Shown here: in pieces, positions 16,949 through 25,521 of the stretch | Layout: every line of letters starts with the position of its first letter | Position numbering within the stretch: the stretch's first letter is position 1 | Source: Bradyrhizobium icense | GTDB lineage: Bacteria; Pseudomonadota; Alphaproteobacteria; Rhizobiales; Xanthobacteraceae | Length of the DNA stretch: 64,000 bases | Direction of reading: 5' to 3' | Assembly: GCF_001693385.1 (NCBI RefSeq) | Contig: NZ_CP016428.1 | Span: 7,864,001-7,928,000 of the forward strand | Program-made: the position numbers and the translations under genes | Notes under the pieces: model-generated | Seen by the model: only the letters and a program-made list of their open reading frames with translations | Database searches by the model: none | What the model was told of the DNA's origin: nothing

Positions 16949-19032
16949 CCGGCGCGCCGCAACAGCAGCGACCAGCGGAACGGCCGGCGAGCTTCGCCGC
17001 GCGGGGGCGCTTTCGCGTCGTCCAATGGCTGCGCGCGGTGCCGATCCGATGGCGCATTCTGTCGATCGCGGGATTGAACTCCGCCGTCGTCATGGTGCTC
17101 GCGATATTGATCTGGAACGGCGCCAACGTGCTGGGCTCGGCATGGGACGACGTCCGGCAGGTGCGGGAGTCCGACAAGATCCTGGCGCACCTCGAAAGCG
17201 AAACCAGCCGGCTGCAGAACCTGATCCACCGCTACATCAACCAGCCGAGTCCCGAACTGTTCGCCGAAATCCTGCTGCTGCGCGAAGCGGTGCTCGGCAC
17301 GCTCACCACGCGCGCCTCGAACGATCCGATGCTCTCAGGGTCGGTCGAGCGGCTCGAACAGGTCACCGATCGCTTCCTCAACGGCTTTGGCGAATTGCGC
17401 GCCGTGCAGGCCACCATCACCAAGACCTATGAGCAGCAGGTGCTGGGACCGGCCCGGGAAATGGCCGGGCTGTATTCGATCATCGAAGGCGCCACCGGGC
17501 ATCGCGACGCGCAGATCTGGCCCGCGCTCGGCAGATCGCGCGAGGCGTTTACGGCGCTGCTGGTCGCCGCCAACGCCTATTACCTGTCGCCGGCCTCGGC
17601 GTCTGCGGAAGACGCCCGCAGGAATACCGAGACGATCGAGAAGACTATCCCCGTGATGACCGATCTGGCCGACAACGATCTGCAGCGCATGGCGCTGACG
17701 CGGCTGAAAGCGCGGACCGTGGCGTTGCGCGAGGGCATGGCCAAGCTGACCGAGCAACTGGCGATCCGGACTGAACTCTTGCGCAACACCATCGATGCCA
17801 GCCAGGCCGAGGCCATCGCGGTCATCGACGAACTATCGGTCAAGATGCGCCAGCGCGAACAGAAGGCGCAGGAGACTTTTGACAAGACGCTGTCGGGCAT
17901 CTCGCGCCGGGTGCTGTCGATTGCCGTGATGTTCCTCGGCATCATCCTTTCCGCCGGCGTCCTGATCGCGCTCTCGATCCGCCTGCCGCTGCAGCAGATC
18001 CTGGCGGCGATGCATGCGATCACGTCGGGCAATTACGATCGCCGCGTGCAGGGCACCACCGCCCGGGACGAGGTCGGCGCCATGGCGCGCGCGGTGGACG
18101 TGTTCCGCGAAAACGCCATCGCCAAGCGCAAGACAGAAGACGAACTGCGCGCCTCGAAGGAACGAGCGGAGAGTGCATTGCTCGAGCTCAACACCGCGCA
18201 GCAGAACCTGATCGACGCCGAACGGCTGGCGGCGCTGGGCGGGCTGGTCGCCGGCGTCGCCCACGAGGTGAACAACCCGATCGGCATCAGCCTGACGGTG
18301 GCGTCAAGCTTTGCGCGGCGGGCTGACACGTTCGAGGCCGAATTGCGCAGCGGGCCGCTGCGACGTTCCAAACTTGACGAATTCGTCAAGAGCTCGCGCG
18401 ATGCAGCAGGGCAACTGGTGGCGAACCTGCACCGCGCCGCCGAACTGATCCAATCGTTCAAGCAGGTCGCGGTCGACCGCTCGCATGCCGAGCGGCGGCA
18501 ATTCAGCTTGAGCGAGGCCACCGACCAGATCGTCGCAAGCCTGAGGCCGGTTCTGAAGAAGGCGGCGATCACGCTGTCGGTCGACGTGCCGGACGGCCTC
18601 GTCATCGATGGCTATCCCGGGTCCTACGGCCAGATATTAACCAATCTTTTCCTCAATGCCGCCAACCATGCCTTTGCCGACGGCCGTTCCGGGGCGATCT
18701 CGATCTCGGCGCGGGCCCGCGGCAGCGACGATGTCGAAATTATTTTTGCCGACAACGGGGCCGGAATGACGCCGGACGTGCAGCGGCAGGCGTTCGACCC
18801 CTTCTTTACGACGCGCCGCAACGAAGGCGGTACCGGGCTGGGCTTGCATATCGTCTATAATCTTGTCACTCAACAGCTCGGCGGCCGGATGATGCTGGAG
18901 TCGAGGCTGGGACAAGGCACCACATTCCGCATTATCATGCCGAAAGTCGCCAAGGGCGGCCCCACCATTACCGACCAGACAGCAGCCGACGGAACTTCTC
19001 AATGGCCGAACAGGACGATGTCCTCCATCTGA
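16945..19032 (+). CDS. Membrane sensor histidine kinase with HAMP domain
   Basis: About 695 residues from the TTG at 16945 (GGAGTGGA just upstream; GTG at 16939 is an alternative). A much longer frame starts at 16615, but its extra 110 residues look non-coding. Layout: cytosolic lead, a first membrane helix (ILSIAGLNSAVVMVLAILIW), a long helical periplasmic sensor region rich in E and R, a second helix (VLSIAVMFLGIILSAGVLIAL), HAMP, and a coiled coil. The DHp domain follows with H440 in GVAHEVNNPIG, then an HATPase_c domain with LFLNAANHAF, DNGAGM and GTGLGLHIV. It autophosphorylates on H440. It overlaps the next gene by 31 bases and forms a signalling operon with it and the OmpR-type regulator. 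The stimulus is unknown. Confidence 0.88.
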   Translation: MTGAPQQQRPAERPASFAARGRFRVVQWLRAVPIRWRILSIAGLNSAVVMVLAILIWNGANVLGSAWDDVRQVRESDKILAHLESETSRLQNLIHRYINQPSPELFAEILLLREAVLGTLTTRASNDPMLSGSVERLEQVTDRFLNGFGELRAVQATITKTYEQQVLGPAREMAGLYSIIEGATGHRDAQIWPALGRSREAFTALLVAANAYYLSPASASAEDARRNTETIEKTIPVMTDLADNDLQRMALTRLKARTVALREGMAKLTEQLAIRTELLRNTIDASQAEAIAVIDELSVKMRQREQKAQETFDKTLSGISRRVLSIAVMFLGIILSAGVLIALSIRLPLQQILAAMHAITSGNYDRRVQGTTARDEVGAMARAVDVFRENAIAKRKTEDELRASKERAESALLELNTAQQNLIDAERLAALGGLVAGVAHEVNNPIGISLTVASSFARRADTFEAELRSGPLRRSKLDEFVKSSRDAAGQLVANLHRAAELIQSFKQVAVDRSHAERRQFSLSEATDQIVASLRPVLKKAAITLSVDVPDGLVIDGYPGSYGQILTNLFLNAANHAFADGRSGAISISARARGSDDVEIIFADNGAGMTPDVQRQAFDPFFTTRRNEGGTGLGLHIVYNLVTQQLGGRMMLESRLGQGTTFRIIMPKVAKGGPTITDQTAADGTSQWPNRTMSSI

Positions 19033-20747
19033 TCGACGATACCGGAATAGCTCCGGAGGACTCATCCGCGCGCAAATGGAAGATCGCCGTCATCGACGAC
19101 GATGCCGCGGTGCACGAGGGCACCCGCTTTGCGCTGAGCGACTACAATCTCCACGGCGCGACGCTGGAAATCCTGTCAGCCTATTCCGCGGCCGAAGGCC
19201 GCACCTTGATGCGCGACAATCCGGATGTTGCAGCCGTGCTGCTCGACGTCATCATGGAGACCGACGTCGCGGGGCTGGAGCTCGTCGAATACATCCGCAA
19301 CGAGATCAAGAACGAGACCGTCCGCATCATCCTGCGCACCGGCCAGCCGGGACAGGCGCCCGAGCGCCGCGTCATCGTCCAGTACGACATCAACGATTAC
19401 AAGGCCAAGACCGAGCTGACGGCCGACAAGCTGTTCACCTCGCTGACGGCAGCGCTGCGCAGCTACCAGCAGCTCGAGCGCATGGTGCAGACGAGGCGCG
19501 GGCTCGAGATCATCATCGACGCCGCCTCGACGCTGTACGATTTCAAATCGATGCAGCGGCTGGCCGAAGGCGTACTGACCCAGCTCGCCTCGCTGCTCAA
19601 TGTCGATTGCGCCGGCATTCTGGTGCTGCGCGACGACGGCGCCCCGGGGAGCGAATTCTCGGTGCTGGCCGGTTCGGGCTGCTACAGCCGCTTCATCGGC
19701 AGCACGAGCTCCAAGGCGCTCGATCCGGACTTGCGGGCCATGGTCGAAGCGGCCTTCCAGCGCCGCAAGAACGAGTTCGCCGACCACCGCAGCGTGCTCT
19801 ATTTGCGCACCGGTTCTGGCCGCGAAGTGGTGGTGCTGCTGCAGGCCGAGCGCCAGCTCTCCGACACCGACCGCGCGCTGGTCGAGATTTTCTCCAGCCG
19901 GCTGTCGATCGCGTTCGACAACGTCATCCTCTACCGGCAACTGCACGAGGCCAATACCCAGCTCGAAGACCGCGTCGCCCAGCGCACCCGCGCGCTGATG
20001 CAGGCCAACCGCAGGCTCTCGGCGCAGTGGCTGCGGCTGCAGCGCGCCAACGGCTTCAAGAACGAAATCCTCGGTACTGTCGCCCATGATTTGAAGAATC
20101 CGCTCGGCGTGATCCTCGGCCGCACCGAGATGCTGACCGAATTGATTGGCGCGGGCTCGCCGAAGGAGAACGTCACCGCGCAGGTCGAGCACATCAGGGA
20201 CGCCACCAAGCGCCTGACATCGATGGTCGATCACCTGATCTCGGATGCGATGGCTGATGCCTTCGACATCACCATCCGCCGCGAGGCGGTCGATGTCGCA
20301 GCCCTCGTGACCGAGGTCACCGATTCCAACCTGCCCTCGGCCGTCAACAAGCAGCAAGCCATCACGGTATCAGCTCCGCCGAACATCGTTACCATGTGCG
20401 ACGCCGACCGGATCCGCGAGGCGATCGACAACCTCGTCAGCAACGCCATCAAATATTCGCCGATCGGCGGCAAGATCACGGTGACCGTCAGCCAAGAGGG
20501 CGGCGGCACGGCGATCCGCATCGCCGACCAGGGTGCCGGCCTTTCGCCGGAGGATCTCGGCCGGCTGTTCGGCCGTTTTCAACGCTTATCGGCCAAGCCG
20601 ACCGCCGGCGAAAGCTCGACCGGCCTCGGCCTATCGATCGTCAAACGTATCATCGACATGCATGGCGGCCATGTGACTGCGGAAAGCGCCGGCCCCGGAC
20701 AGGGATCGATGTTTACGGTTACACTGCCTGCGACAGAGACGACATGA
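19002..20747 (+). CDS. REC-DUF3369-histidine kinase hybrid
   Basis: 581 residues with a reversed layout: an N-terminal receiver (D82 in VLLDVIM, acidic IDDD near 31-34, lysine in DYKAKTELT), a DUF3369 domain (about 165-320) that is a GAF-like sensor, then HisKA with H362 in TVAHDLKNPLG and HATPase_c (NLVSNAIKYSP, DQGAGL, STGLGLSIVKR). It has no membrane helix, so it is a soluble kinase that can accept phosphate from the preceding membrane kinase and pass it on. The start at 19002 is inside the previous gene, so translation is coupled. Proteins of this layout are usually linked to two-component partners, as here. Confidence 0.9.
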   Translation: MAEQDDVLHLIDDTGIAPEDSSARKWKIAVIDDDAAVHEGTRFALSDYNLHGATLEILSAYSAAEGRTLMRDNPDVAAVLLDVIMETDVAGLELVEYIRNEIKNETVRIILRTGQPGQAPERRVIVQYDINDYKAKTELTADKLFTSLTAALRSYQQLERMVQTRRGLEIIIDAASTLYDFKSMQRLAEGVLTQLASLLNVDCAGILVLRDDGAPGSEFSVLAGSGCYSRFIGSTSSKALDPDLRAMVEAAFQRRKNEFADHRSVLYLRTGSGREVVVLLQAERQLSDTDRALVEIFSSRLSIAFDNVILYRQLHEANTQLEDRVAQRTRALMQANRRLSAQWLRLQRANGFKNEILGTVAHDLKNPLGVILGRTEMLTELIGAGSPKENVTAQVEHIRDATKRLTSMVDHLISDAMADAFDITIRREAVDVAALVTEVTDSNLPSAVNKQQAITVSAPPNIVTMCDADRIREAIDNLVSNAIKYSPIGGKITVTVSQEGGGTAIRIADQGAGLSPEDLGRLFGRFQRLSAKPTAGESSTGLGLSIVKRIIDMHGGHVTAESAGPGQGSMFTVTLPATETT

Positions 20748-21481
20748 CCCAGAGCCCGCACATCTTCATCGTCGACGACGAGGCGCCGGCCCGCGAGATG
20801 GTCGGCGATTACCTCAAGATGCACGGTTTCGGCGTTACCTTGTGCGACGGGGGCAAAAGCCTGCGCAAGGAGATCGAAAACGCCGTGCCCGATCTCGTGG
20901 TGCTCGACCTCAACATGCCCGAGGAAGACGGGCTTTCGATCATCCGCGACCTCAAGAGCCGCATCAACGTTCCTGTCATCATGCTGACCGCGACCGCAAG
21001 TCCGATCGACCGCGTCGTGGGGCTCGAACTCGGCGCCGACGATTACATCGCAAAGCCCTGCGAGCTGCGCGAACTGATGGCGCGCATCCGCTCGGTGCTT
21101 CGCCGCAGCACGCCGGCCAAGGCGGCGACGCCCGAGCCAGCGGCGGCCAAGGCGGAAAAGGAGCAACTGGTGCGGTTCGGCACCAAATGGCTCGACCTCG
21201 AAGCCCAGGCGCTGCGCGACGACGAAGGCAACGAGCATCCGCTGACGGCGTCCGAATTCGGCCTGTTGAAGGTGTTCGCGGCGAACCCGAAGCGGGTGTT
21301 GTCGCGCGAGCGGCTGCTGGAGCTGGCCAATGCGCGCGACGCCGAAGCCTTCGACCGCGCCGTCGATCTGCGCATCATGCGTATCCGCCGCAAGATCGAG
21401 ATCGATCCCACCAAGCCCGCCGTGATCCGCACGATCAGAGGCGGTGGCTACCTATTCTCGCCGACCGGCGAGAAGGGCTAG
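20744..21481 (+). CDS. OmpR-family response regulator
   Basis: 245 residues: receiver with D55 in VVLDLNMPEEDG, the VDDE acidic pocket near residue 10-13, T in VIMLTAT and K in YIAKPCE, a short alanine-rich linker, and a trans_reg_C DNA-binding domain (LTASEFGLLKVFAANPKRVLS, and VIRTIRGGGYLF). The ATG at 20744 overlaps the kinase stop as ATGA. It is the output of the three-gene pathway. Its target genes are not evident from the window; a candidate hairpin at 21690-21714 lies between it and the sigma factor gene. Confidence 0.93.
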   Translation: MTQSPHIFIVDDEAPAREMVGDYLKMHGFGVTLCDGGKSLRKEIENAVPDLVVLDLNMPEEDGLSIIRDLKSRINVPVIMLTATASPIDRVVGLELGADDYIAKPCELRELMARIRSVLRRSTPAKAATPEPAAAKAEKEQLVRFGTKWLDLEAQALRDDEGNEHPLTASEFGLLKVFAANPKRVLSRERLLELANARDAEAFDRAVDLRIMRIRRKIEIDPTKPAVIRTIRGGGYLFSPTGEKG

Positions 21482-21490
21482 CTTTCTCCG

Positions 21491-21600
21491 TCCGCGAACG
21501 CAGGGACCCATACCACAGGCGTTCGTAATTTCGCCCGGCTAAGGCTCCAGCGTATTTTGACAATCAACACAGGTGGTCATGGGTCCCCGATCGCGCTTGT
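21491..21600. repeat. Degenerate dispersed repeat
   Basis: GCGAACGCAGGGACCCATACC (first part read as CGCAGGGACCCATAC, 21499-21513) and GGTCATGGGTCCCCGA (about 21574-21589) are diverged arms of the GTCGTCCCTGC-type repeat found intact at 29873, 44831 and 56393. It occupies most of the 347-base gap between the response regulator and the sigma factor. No gene is visible in the rest of the gap. Confidence 0.55.
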
Positions 21601-21689
21601 CCGGGACGCCGGGATTTGTTCCCAGGACCCAAATCTCATCCCTTCCAATTTTCCGCATATTGAAATTATTGGCATTTCTGGCCCGAATG

Positions 21690-21714
21690 TTTCGTCGCAG
21701 GGTCCGCGACGAAA
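21690..21714. promoter_or_regulatory. Perfect 9-bp inverted repeat upstream of the sigma factor
   Basis: TTTCGTCGC (21690-21698) and GCGACGAAA (21706-21714) flank a 7-base loop, about 115 bases before the ECF sigma start. There is no T-tract, so a regulatory site or RNA hairpin in the 5' region is likelier than a terminator. Which regulator binds is unknown; the OmpR-type protein is one candidate. Confidence 0.4.
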
Positions 21715-21828
21715 CAATTCTCTCCCGCACGAAACCATTTTCCTCTTTTGGTGCAGACATCCCGAAACCGAGCCTAATTAACAATTCTCCCAACGAAACG
21801 CCGCCCGGCGTGGAATTGGGAGCCTGTC

Positions 21829-22440
21829 ATGTCGAACGTCATCGCCATCAACGCCGCAGCCAAGAAGTCGATTGCCGCCGCCCGTGCGACATCCGACGAG
21901 ATGCTGCTGCAGGATATTGCCAAAGGCGGCCGTACGGCGATGCATGTGCTTTACTCCCGCCATAACGTCCGCGTTTACCGCTTCGTGTTGCGCATGGTGC
22001 GCGATACCACGATGGCGGAAGACCTCGTCAGCCAGGTGTTCCTCGACGTGTGGCGGACCGCAGCCCAGTTCGAGGGCCGCTCGCAGGTTTCGACGTGGCT
22101 GCTGTCGATCGCCCGTTTCAAGGCGCTGACCGCGCTGCGCCAGCGCAAGCATGAGGACATCGAGCAGGAGGACGTGCTGGAGATCGCCGACGAGGCCGAC
22201 ACGCCGGAAGCCTCGCTCGACCGCAGCAACACCAGCGCCATCCTGCGTGCCTGCGTCGCCAAGCTGTCGCCGGCGCATCGCGAGATCATCAACCTGGTCT
22301 ACTACCACGAGAAGTCGGTGGAAGAGGCCGGCGCGATCATCGGTATTCCCCAGAGCACGGTGAAGACCCGCATGTTCTATGCCCGCAAACAATTGGCCGA
22401 GTTGCTTAAGGGCGCCGGCGTGGACAGCATCGCCGCTTAA
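21829..22440 (+). CDS. ECF-type sigma factor
   Basis: 203 residues. Sigma-70 region 2 (MHVLYSRHNVRVYRFVLRMVRDTTMAEDLVSQVFLDVW, seen as the YRFVLRMVRD and EDLVSQVFLDVW segments) and region 4 (LSPAHREIINLVYYHEKSVEEAGAIIGIPQSTVKTRMFYARKQL, including STVKTRMFYAR) are both present, with no region 1 or 3. The start has GGGAG at a good distance. No anti-sigma gene is adjacent: the following gene is a tiny exported protein and not a ZAS or similar factor. It is probably autonomous or controlled at another locus. Confidence 0.9.
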   Translation: MSNVIAINAAAKKSIAAARATSDEMLLQDIAKGGRTAMHVLYSRHNVRVYRFVLRMVRDTTMAEDLVSQVFLDVWRTAAQFEGRSQVSTWLLSIARFKALTALRQRKHEDIEQEDVLEIADEADTPEASLDRSNTSAILRACVAKLSPAHREIINLVYYHEKSVEEAGAIIGIPQSTVKTRMFYARKQLAELLKGAGVDSIAA

Positions 22441-22618
22441 AGATAAGCGACTTCAAATACTTAGATCGGAGATAGGGGCGGAAAAACGGGGCGGTTTCGA
22501 CGGACTAAGGTTACTTCCGGCGAAACAAATGAAACATTTCACGACATCACCCGGAAAAACTCACCCCCTATACCGATCATCAACGACTTGAACGCCAACG
22601 CCGAACACGAGAGCGATC

Positions 22619-22819
22619 ATGCTGAAGCCGTCCTTCCGCTTTTTCATCGTCCCGCTCGGCGCCGTCGCAACGCTGGCCACCCTGTCGGCCCAGAACGTCC
22701 AACCCCGCGCTCAGCGCGATGCCGGTTCGACGTTCGTGCGCGAACAGGTGGTCGATTGCGGCACCAAGAATCCCAAGGAGGTCTGTGTGATCTCCTACGA
22801 CAGCGAGACCAGCCGCTGA
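22619..22819 (+). CDS. Small exported protein, unknown
   Basis: 66 residues with a signal peptide (MLKPSFRFFIVPLGAVATLATLSA) and a short mature part containing two cysteines (VVDCGTKNPKEVCVISYDS). GAGAGCGATC precedes the ATG. It lies 178 bases after the ECF sigma gene and is followed by a strong terminator, so it has its own short transcript or ends the sigma operon. I do not recognise the family; the paired cysteines suggest a periplasmic disulfide. It may be a sigma-dependent target because of position only. Confidence 0.6.
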   Translation: MLKPSFRFFIVPLGAVATLATLSAQNVQPRAQRDAGSTFVREQVVDCGTKNPKEVCVISYDSETSR

Positions 22820-22849
22820 ACTTCCTCTCACCTCCCAAGCGACCTCCAA

Positions 22850-22890
22850 CGACCCGGCCGGGATGCCCCCCAGCCGGGTCGCTCTGTTTT
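22850..22890 (+). terminator. Rho-independent terminator
   Basis: CGACCCGGC (22850-22858) pairs perfectly with GCCGGGTCG (22873-22881), followed by CTCTGTTTT. It closes the small exported-protein gene. Confidence 0.75.
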
Positions 22891-22987
22891 GGGAAGGCAA
22901 ACAGCAAAGCCTTGCTGCGCGCGCAACCATCTGGCTTGCCGTATTTCAGCCGTACACTTGGCCGCTTACGTGACCACGTCGGTCATT

Positions 22988-23971
22988 ATGCTTGCGCCAT
23001 CGATGGACGCTGCGGCAAACGAAAATGAAGTCAGGCTACGCAAGGGCACGTCGCTCAACGAGCGGCTCGTTCTCGCAAGCCTTGCCGTAGTTTTGTGTCT
23101 GATCGCTTTGCCCGGCCTCGCTCACCTGGCAACTGGCCATTGGCTTGGCATCGCCGCTCTCTTTGCGCTGCTGTTCGGATGCCTCCTGCTGGGCGCAGCC
23201 CTGCTCGATCGCAATGTCGTCTGGATCATTACGTCAGGCGAAATCCTGATCGGCGAACAGCGTCCATTCGGCAAGCTGCACCGAAGATTGATCAGGGATG
23301 ACGAAATATCGGGGATGCGTCTGCGAAAGAGCGTCGGCAAATCAGCGGAGTTCAGCCTCGTATTCGAGACCGAATCGGGAGACTTGCTCACCTCGCCTCC
23401 CCTGCCTGATATCACCCAGGTGCACCAAACCACCGTCCGAATTGCCCGGTTGCTTCGGCTTCCCGATCCCGAACCGATCGAGAACCCGCTCGACGCCGCC
23501 AATGCCGGAATACGACTGGGCAAGCCGGTCAACCGCCATAAAGTGCGAGGACTCAAGATTCTCATCGTACTGCTCGCCGGCTTGCCTAGCGTTCACTTCA
23601 TCTATGCGCTCTGGAGCGGCAAAATGTCCGCGCTCGTGATTGCCGTCTGGTCGCTCGGCGCGATCGTGGCCTTCGTGCTGCTCAGATATCTCCATCGGAT
23701 CAATGCATGCTGGATCGTCCACGATGGCGCGATCAGGATCGAACGGCTTTCATGGAACGGCGCGACAGAGGTGGAGACAATCGGCGGTGACGATATCGAC
23801 GCCATCGACGTCGAGAGTGGCGGTCGCAAGCATAGCCTCTATGCGATCGCAATCCGGCCTCGTACGGGAAAGAAGATCCGCAGTCCCCCGCTGGCTGGCA
23901 AGGATCAAACCCGAGCCGTGCAGGCCGAGATCATCAGGCGATTGGGACTGAAACGATCGGCTGCCGGATAG
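22988..23971 (+). CDS. Membrane protein with internally duplicated helix-pair/PH-like units
   Basis: 327 residues from the ATG at 22988 (a frame open from 22889 adds doubtful sequence; 23003 is another candidate). The protein repeats one plan twice. First half: two membrane helices (LVLASLAVVLCLIALPGL and LGIAALFALLFGCLLLGAALL), then VWIITSGEILIGEQRPFG with DDEISGMRLRKS. Second half: two helices (LKILIVLLAGLPSVHFIYAL and LVIAVWSLGAIVAFVLL), then CWIVHDGAIRIERLSWNG with GDDIDAIDVES. Each soluble part looks like a small bacterial PH-like beta domain. No function can be assigned. It stands alone between the terminator and the cytochrome bd genes. Confidence 0.65.
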   Translation: MLAPSMDAAANENEVRLRKGTSLNERLVLASLAVVLCLIALPGLAHLATGHWLGIAALFALLFGCLLLGAALLDRNVVWIITSGEILIGEQRPFGKLHRRLIRDDEISGMRLRKSVGKSAEFSLVFETESGDLLTSPPLPDITQVHQTTVRIARLLRLPDPEPIENPLDAANAGIRLGKPVNRHKVRGLKILIVLLAGLPSVHFIYALWSGKMSALVIAVWSLGAIVAFVLLRYLHRINACWIVHDGAIRIERLSWNGATEVETIGGDDIDAIDVESGGRKHSLYAIAIRPRTGKKIRSPPLAGKDQTRAVQAEIIRRLGLKRSAAG

Positions 23972-24051
23972 GCTTGCACGCCTGTCCCGCGCGTCACGCA
24001 GTATAATCGTCGCATCGGCCGTGGTAAGGTACACGTCTGGTTCGGACGCAA

Positions 24052-24081
24052 TTTTCGAAAACTGTAGTTCCGTTTTTCGAA
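24052..24081. promoter_or_regulatory. TTCGAAAAC / GTTTTTCGAA inverted repeat before cydA
   Basis: TTTTCGAAAA is itself a perfect palindrome (24052-24061), and TTCGAAAAC (24054-24062) is answered by GTTTTTCGAA (24072-24081) with one extra T. It is 40-70 bases upstream of the cydA start. A redox or oxygen regulator site is possible, but the sequence is not a canonical FNR/FixK box. Confidence 0.4.
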
Positions 24082-24120
24082 GAAGATTGTGCCCGGCGAA
24101 ACTAGCGACGGGTGGTGCCG

Positions 24121-25521
24121 ATGTTCGAAGGCTGGGATGCGGTCGTATTGGCCCGGGCGCAGTTTGCTTTCACGATGTCGTTCCACATCATATTTCCCGC
24201 CTTCTCGATCGGACTCGCCAGCTATCTCGCCGTGCTCGAAGCGCTGTGGCTCGCGACCGGGCGGGAGGTCTACATCAACCTGTTCAACTACTGGCTGAAG
24301 ATCTTCGCCGTCGCTTTCGCGATGGGCGTGGTGTCGGGCATCGTGATGTCCTACCAGTTCGGCACCAACTGGTCGGCCTTTTCCGACAAGACCGGCCCGG
24401 TGATCGGCCCGCTGATGGCCTACGAGGTGCTCACCGCATTCTTCCTCGAGGCGGGTTTCCTCGGTGTGATGCTGTTCGGCCTGAATCGCGTCGGCCCAAA
24501 ACTGCATTTTCTGGCGACGCTGATGGTCGCGATCGGGACGCTGATTTCGGCGTTCTGGATCCTGTCGGCCAATTCCTGGATGCAGACGCCGACCGGGCAC
24601 ACCGTCAATGAGGCCGGACAGTTCATCGCCGCCGACTGGCTCAAGGTGATCTTCAATCCGTCGTTTCCCTATCGCCTCGTGCACATGGTGCTGGCGGCGT
24701 ATCTGACCACGGCGCTGGTGGTCGGCGCGGTCGGTGCCTGGCACCTGTTGCGCGACCGGCACCTCGCCGGTCCGCGCGTGATGTTTTCGATGGCGATGTG
24801 GATGGCGACGCTGGTGGCGCCGATCCAGATCATCGCCGGCGATCAGCACGGCCTCAACACGCTGGAGCACCAGCCGGTGAAGATCATGGCGATGGAAGGT
24901 CATTTCCACAGCCACAAGGATGGCGCACCTTTGATCCTGTTCGGCCTGCCCAACCAGAGCGCCGGCAGGGTCGACTACGCGGTCGAAGTGCCTAAGCTCG
25001 GTTCGCTGATTCTAAAACACTCGACGGATGCGCCGATGGCCGGCCTCGACACGATTCCGCGCGAAAACTGGCCGCCCGTGGCGATCACGTTCTGGTCGTT
25101 CCGGATCATGGTCGGCATGGGATTGCTCATGCTGGCGCTTGGCCTGTTCAGCCTGTTGATGCGTGTGCAGGGCAAGCTCTACGATTCCCGGCTGTTGCAC
25201 ATGTTCGCGGTCGCAATGGCCCCCGCGGGCTTCATCGCCGTGCTCGCGGGCTGGATCACCACCGAAGTCGGCCGACAGCCGTTCACGGTCTATGGATTGC
25301 TGCGCACGGCTGAATCCGCCTCGCCGTTGGCGGCGCCCGCGGTCGCCTCCTCGCTGGTCGCCTTCATCATCGTCTATTTCGCGGTGTTTGCGGCCGGCGT
25401 GATCTACCTGCTGCGCCTGATGGCGGCGCCGCCGCATCCGGGCGAAGAGGGACCGTCGCAGCACGAGGCGCCGATCCGCACCGCGGGCATCACGCCGGCT
25501 GCCCAGGGGGCCGGCTCATGA
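24121..25521 (+). CDS. cydA: Cytochrome bd-type quinol oxidase subunit I (CIO type)
   Basis: 466 residues, a polytopic inner-membrane protein that oxidises quinol and reduces oxygen. Visible: ARAQFAFTMSFHIIFPAFSIG with the conserved N-terminal haem-ligand histidine (H22), GDQHGLNTLEHQPVK near the quinol site, EGHFHSHKDGAP, and WSFRIMVGMG with an axial methionine. The quinol loop is short, which is the pattern of cyanide-insensitive (CioA) oxidases and not of E. coli CydA. The start at 24121 matches the family N-terminus; a GTG at 24112 adds three residues. cydB follows with a 4-base overlap. Confidence 0.93.
   Translation: MFEGWDAVVLARAQFAFTMSFHIIFPAFSIGLASYLAVLEALWLATGREVYINLFNYWLKIFAVAFAMGVVSGIVMSYQFGTNWSAFSDKTGPVIGPLMAYEVLTAFFLEAGFLGVMLFGLNRVGPKLHFLATLMVAIGTLISAFWILSANSWMQTPTGHTVNEAGQFIAADWLKVIFNPSFPYRLVHMVLAAYLTTALVVGAVGAWHLLRDRHLAGPRVMFSMAMWMATLVAPIQIIAGDQHGLNTLEHQPVKIMAMEGHFHSHKDGAPLILFGLPNQSAGRVDYAVEVPKLGSLILKHSTDAPMAGLDTIPRENWPPVAITFWSFRIMVGMGLLMLALGLFSLLMRVQGKLYDSRLLHMFAVAMAPAGFIAVLAGWITTEVGRQPFTVYGLLRTAESASPLAAPAVASSLVAFIIVYFAVFAAGVIYLLRLMAAPPHPGEEGPSQHEAPIRTAGITPAAQGAGS

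Noticed and set aside
21690..21714. Rho-independent terminator of the response-regulator operon
   Set aside because: The hairpin is perfect but no T-run follows on either strand, and it lies over 200 bases after the stop codon.
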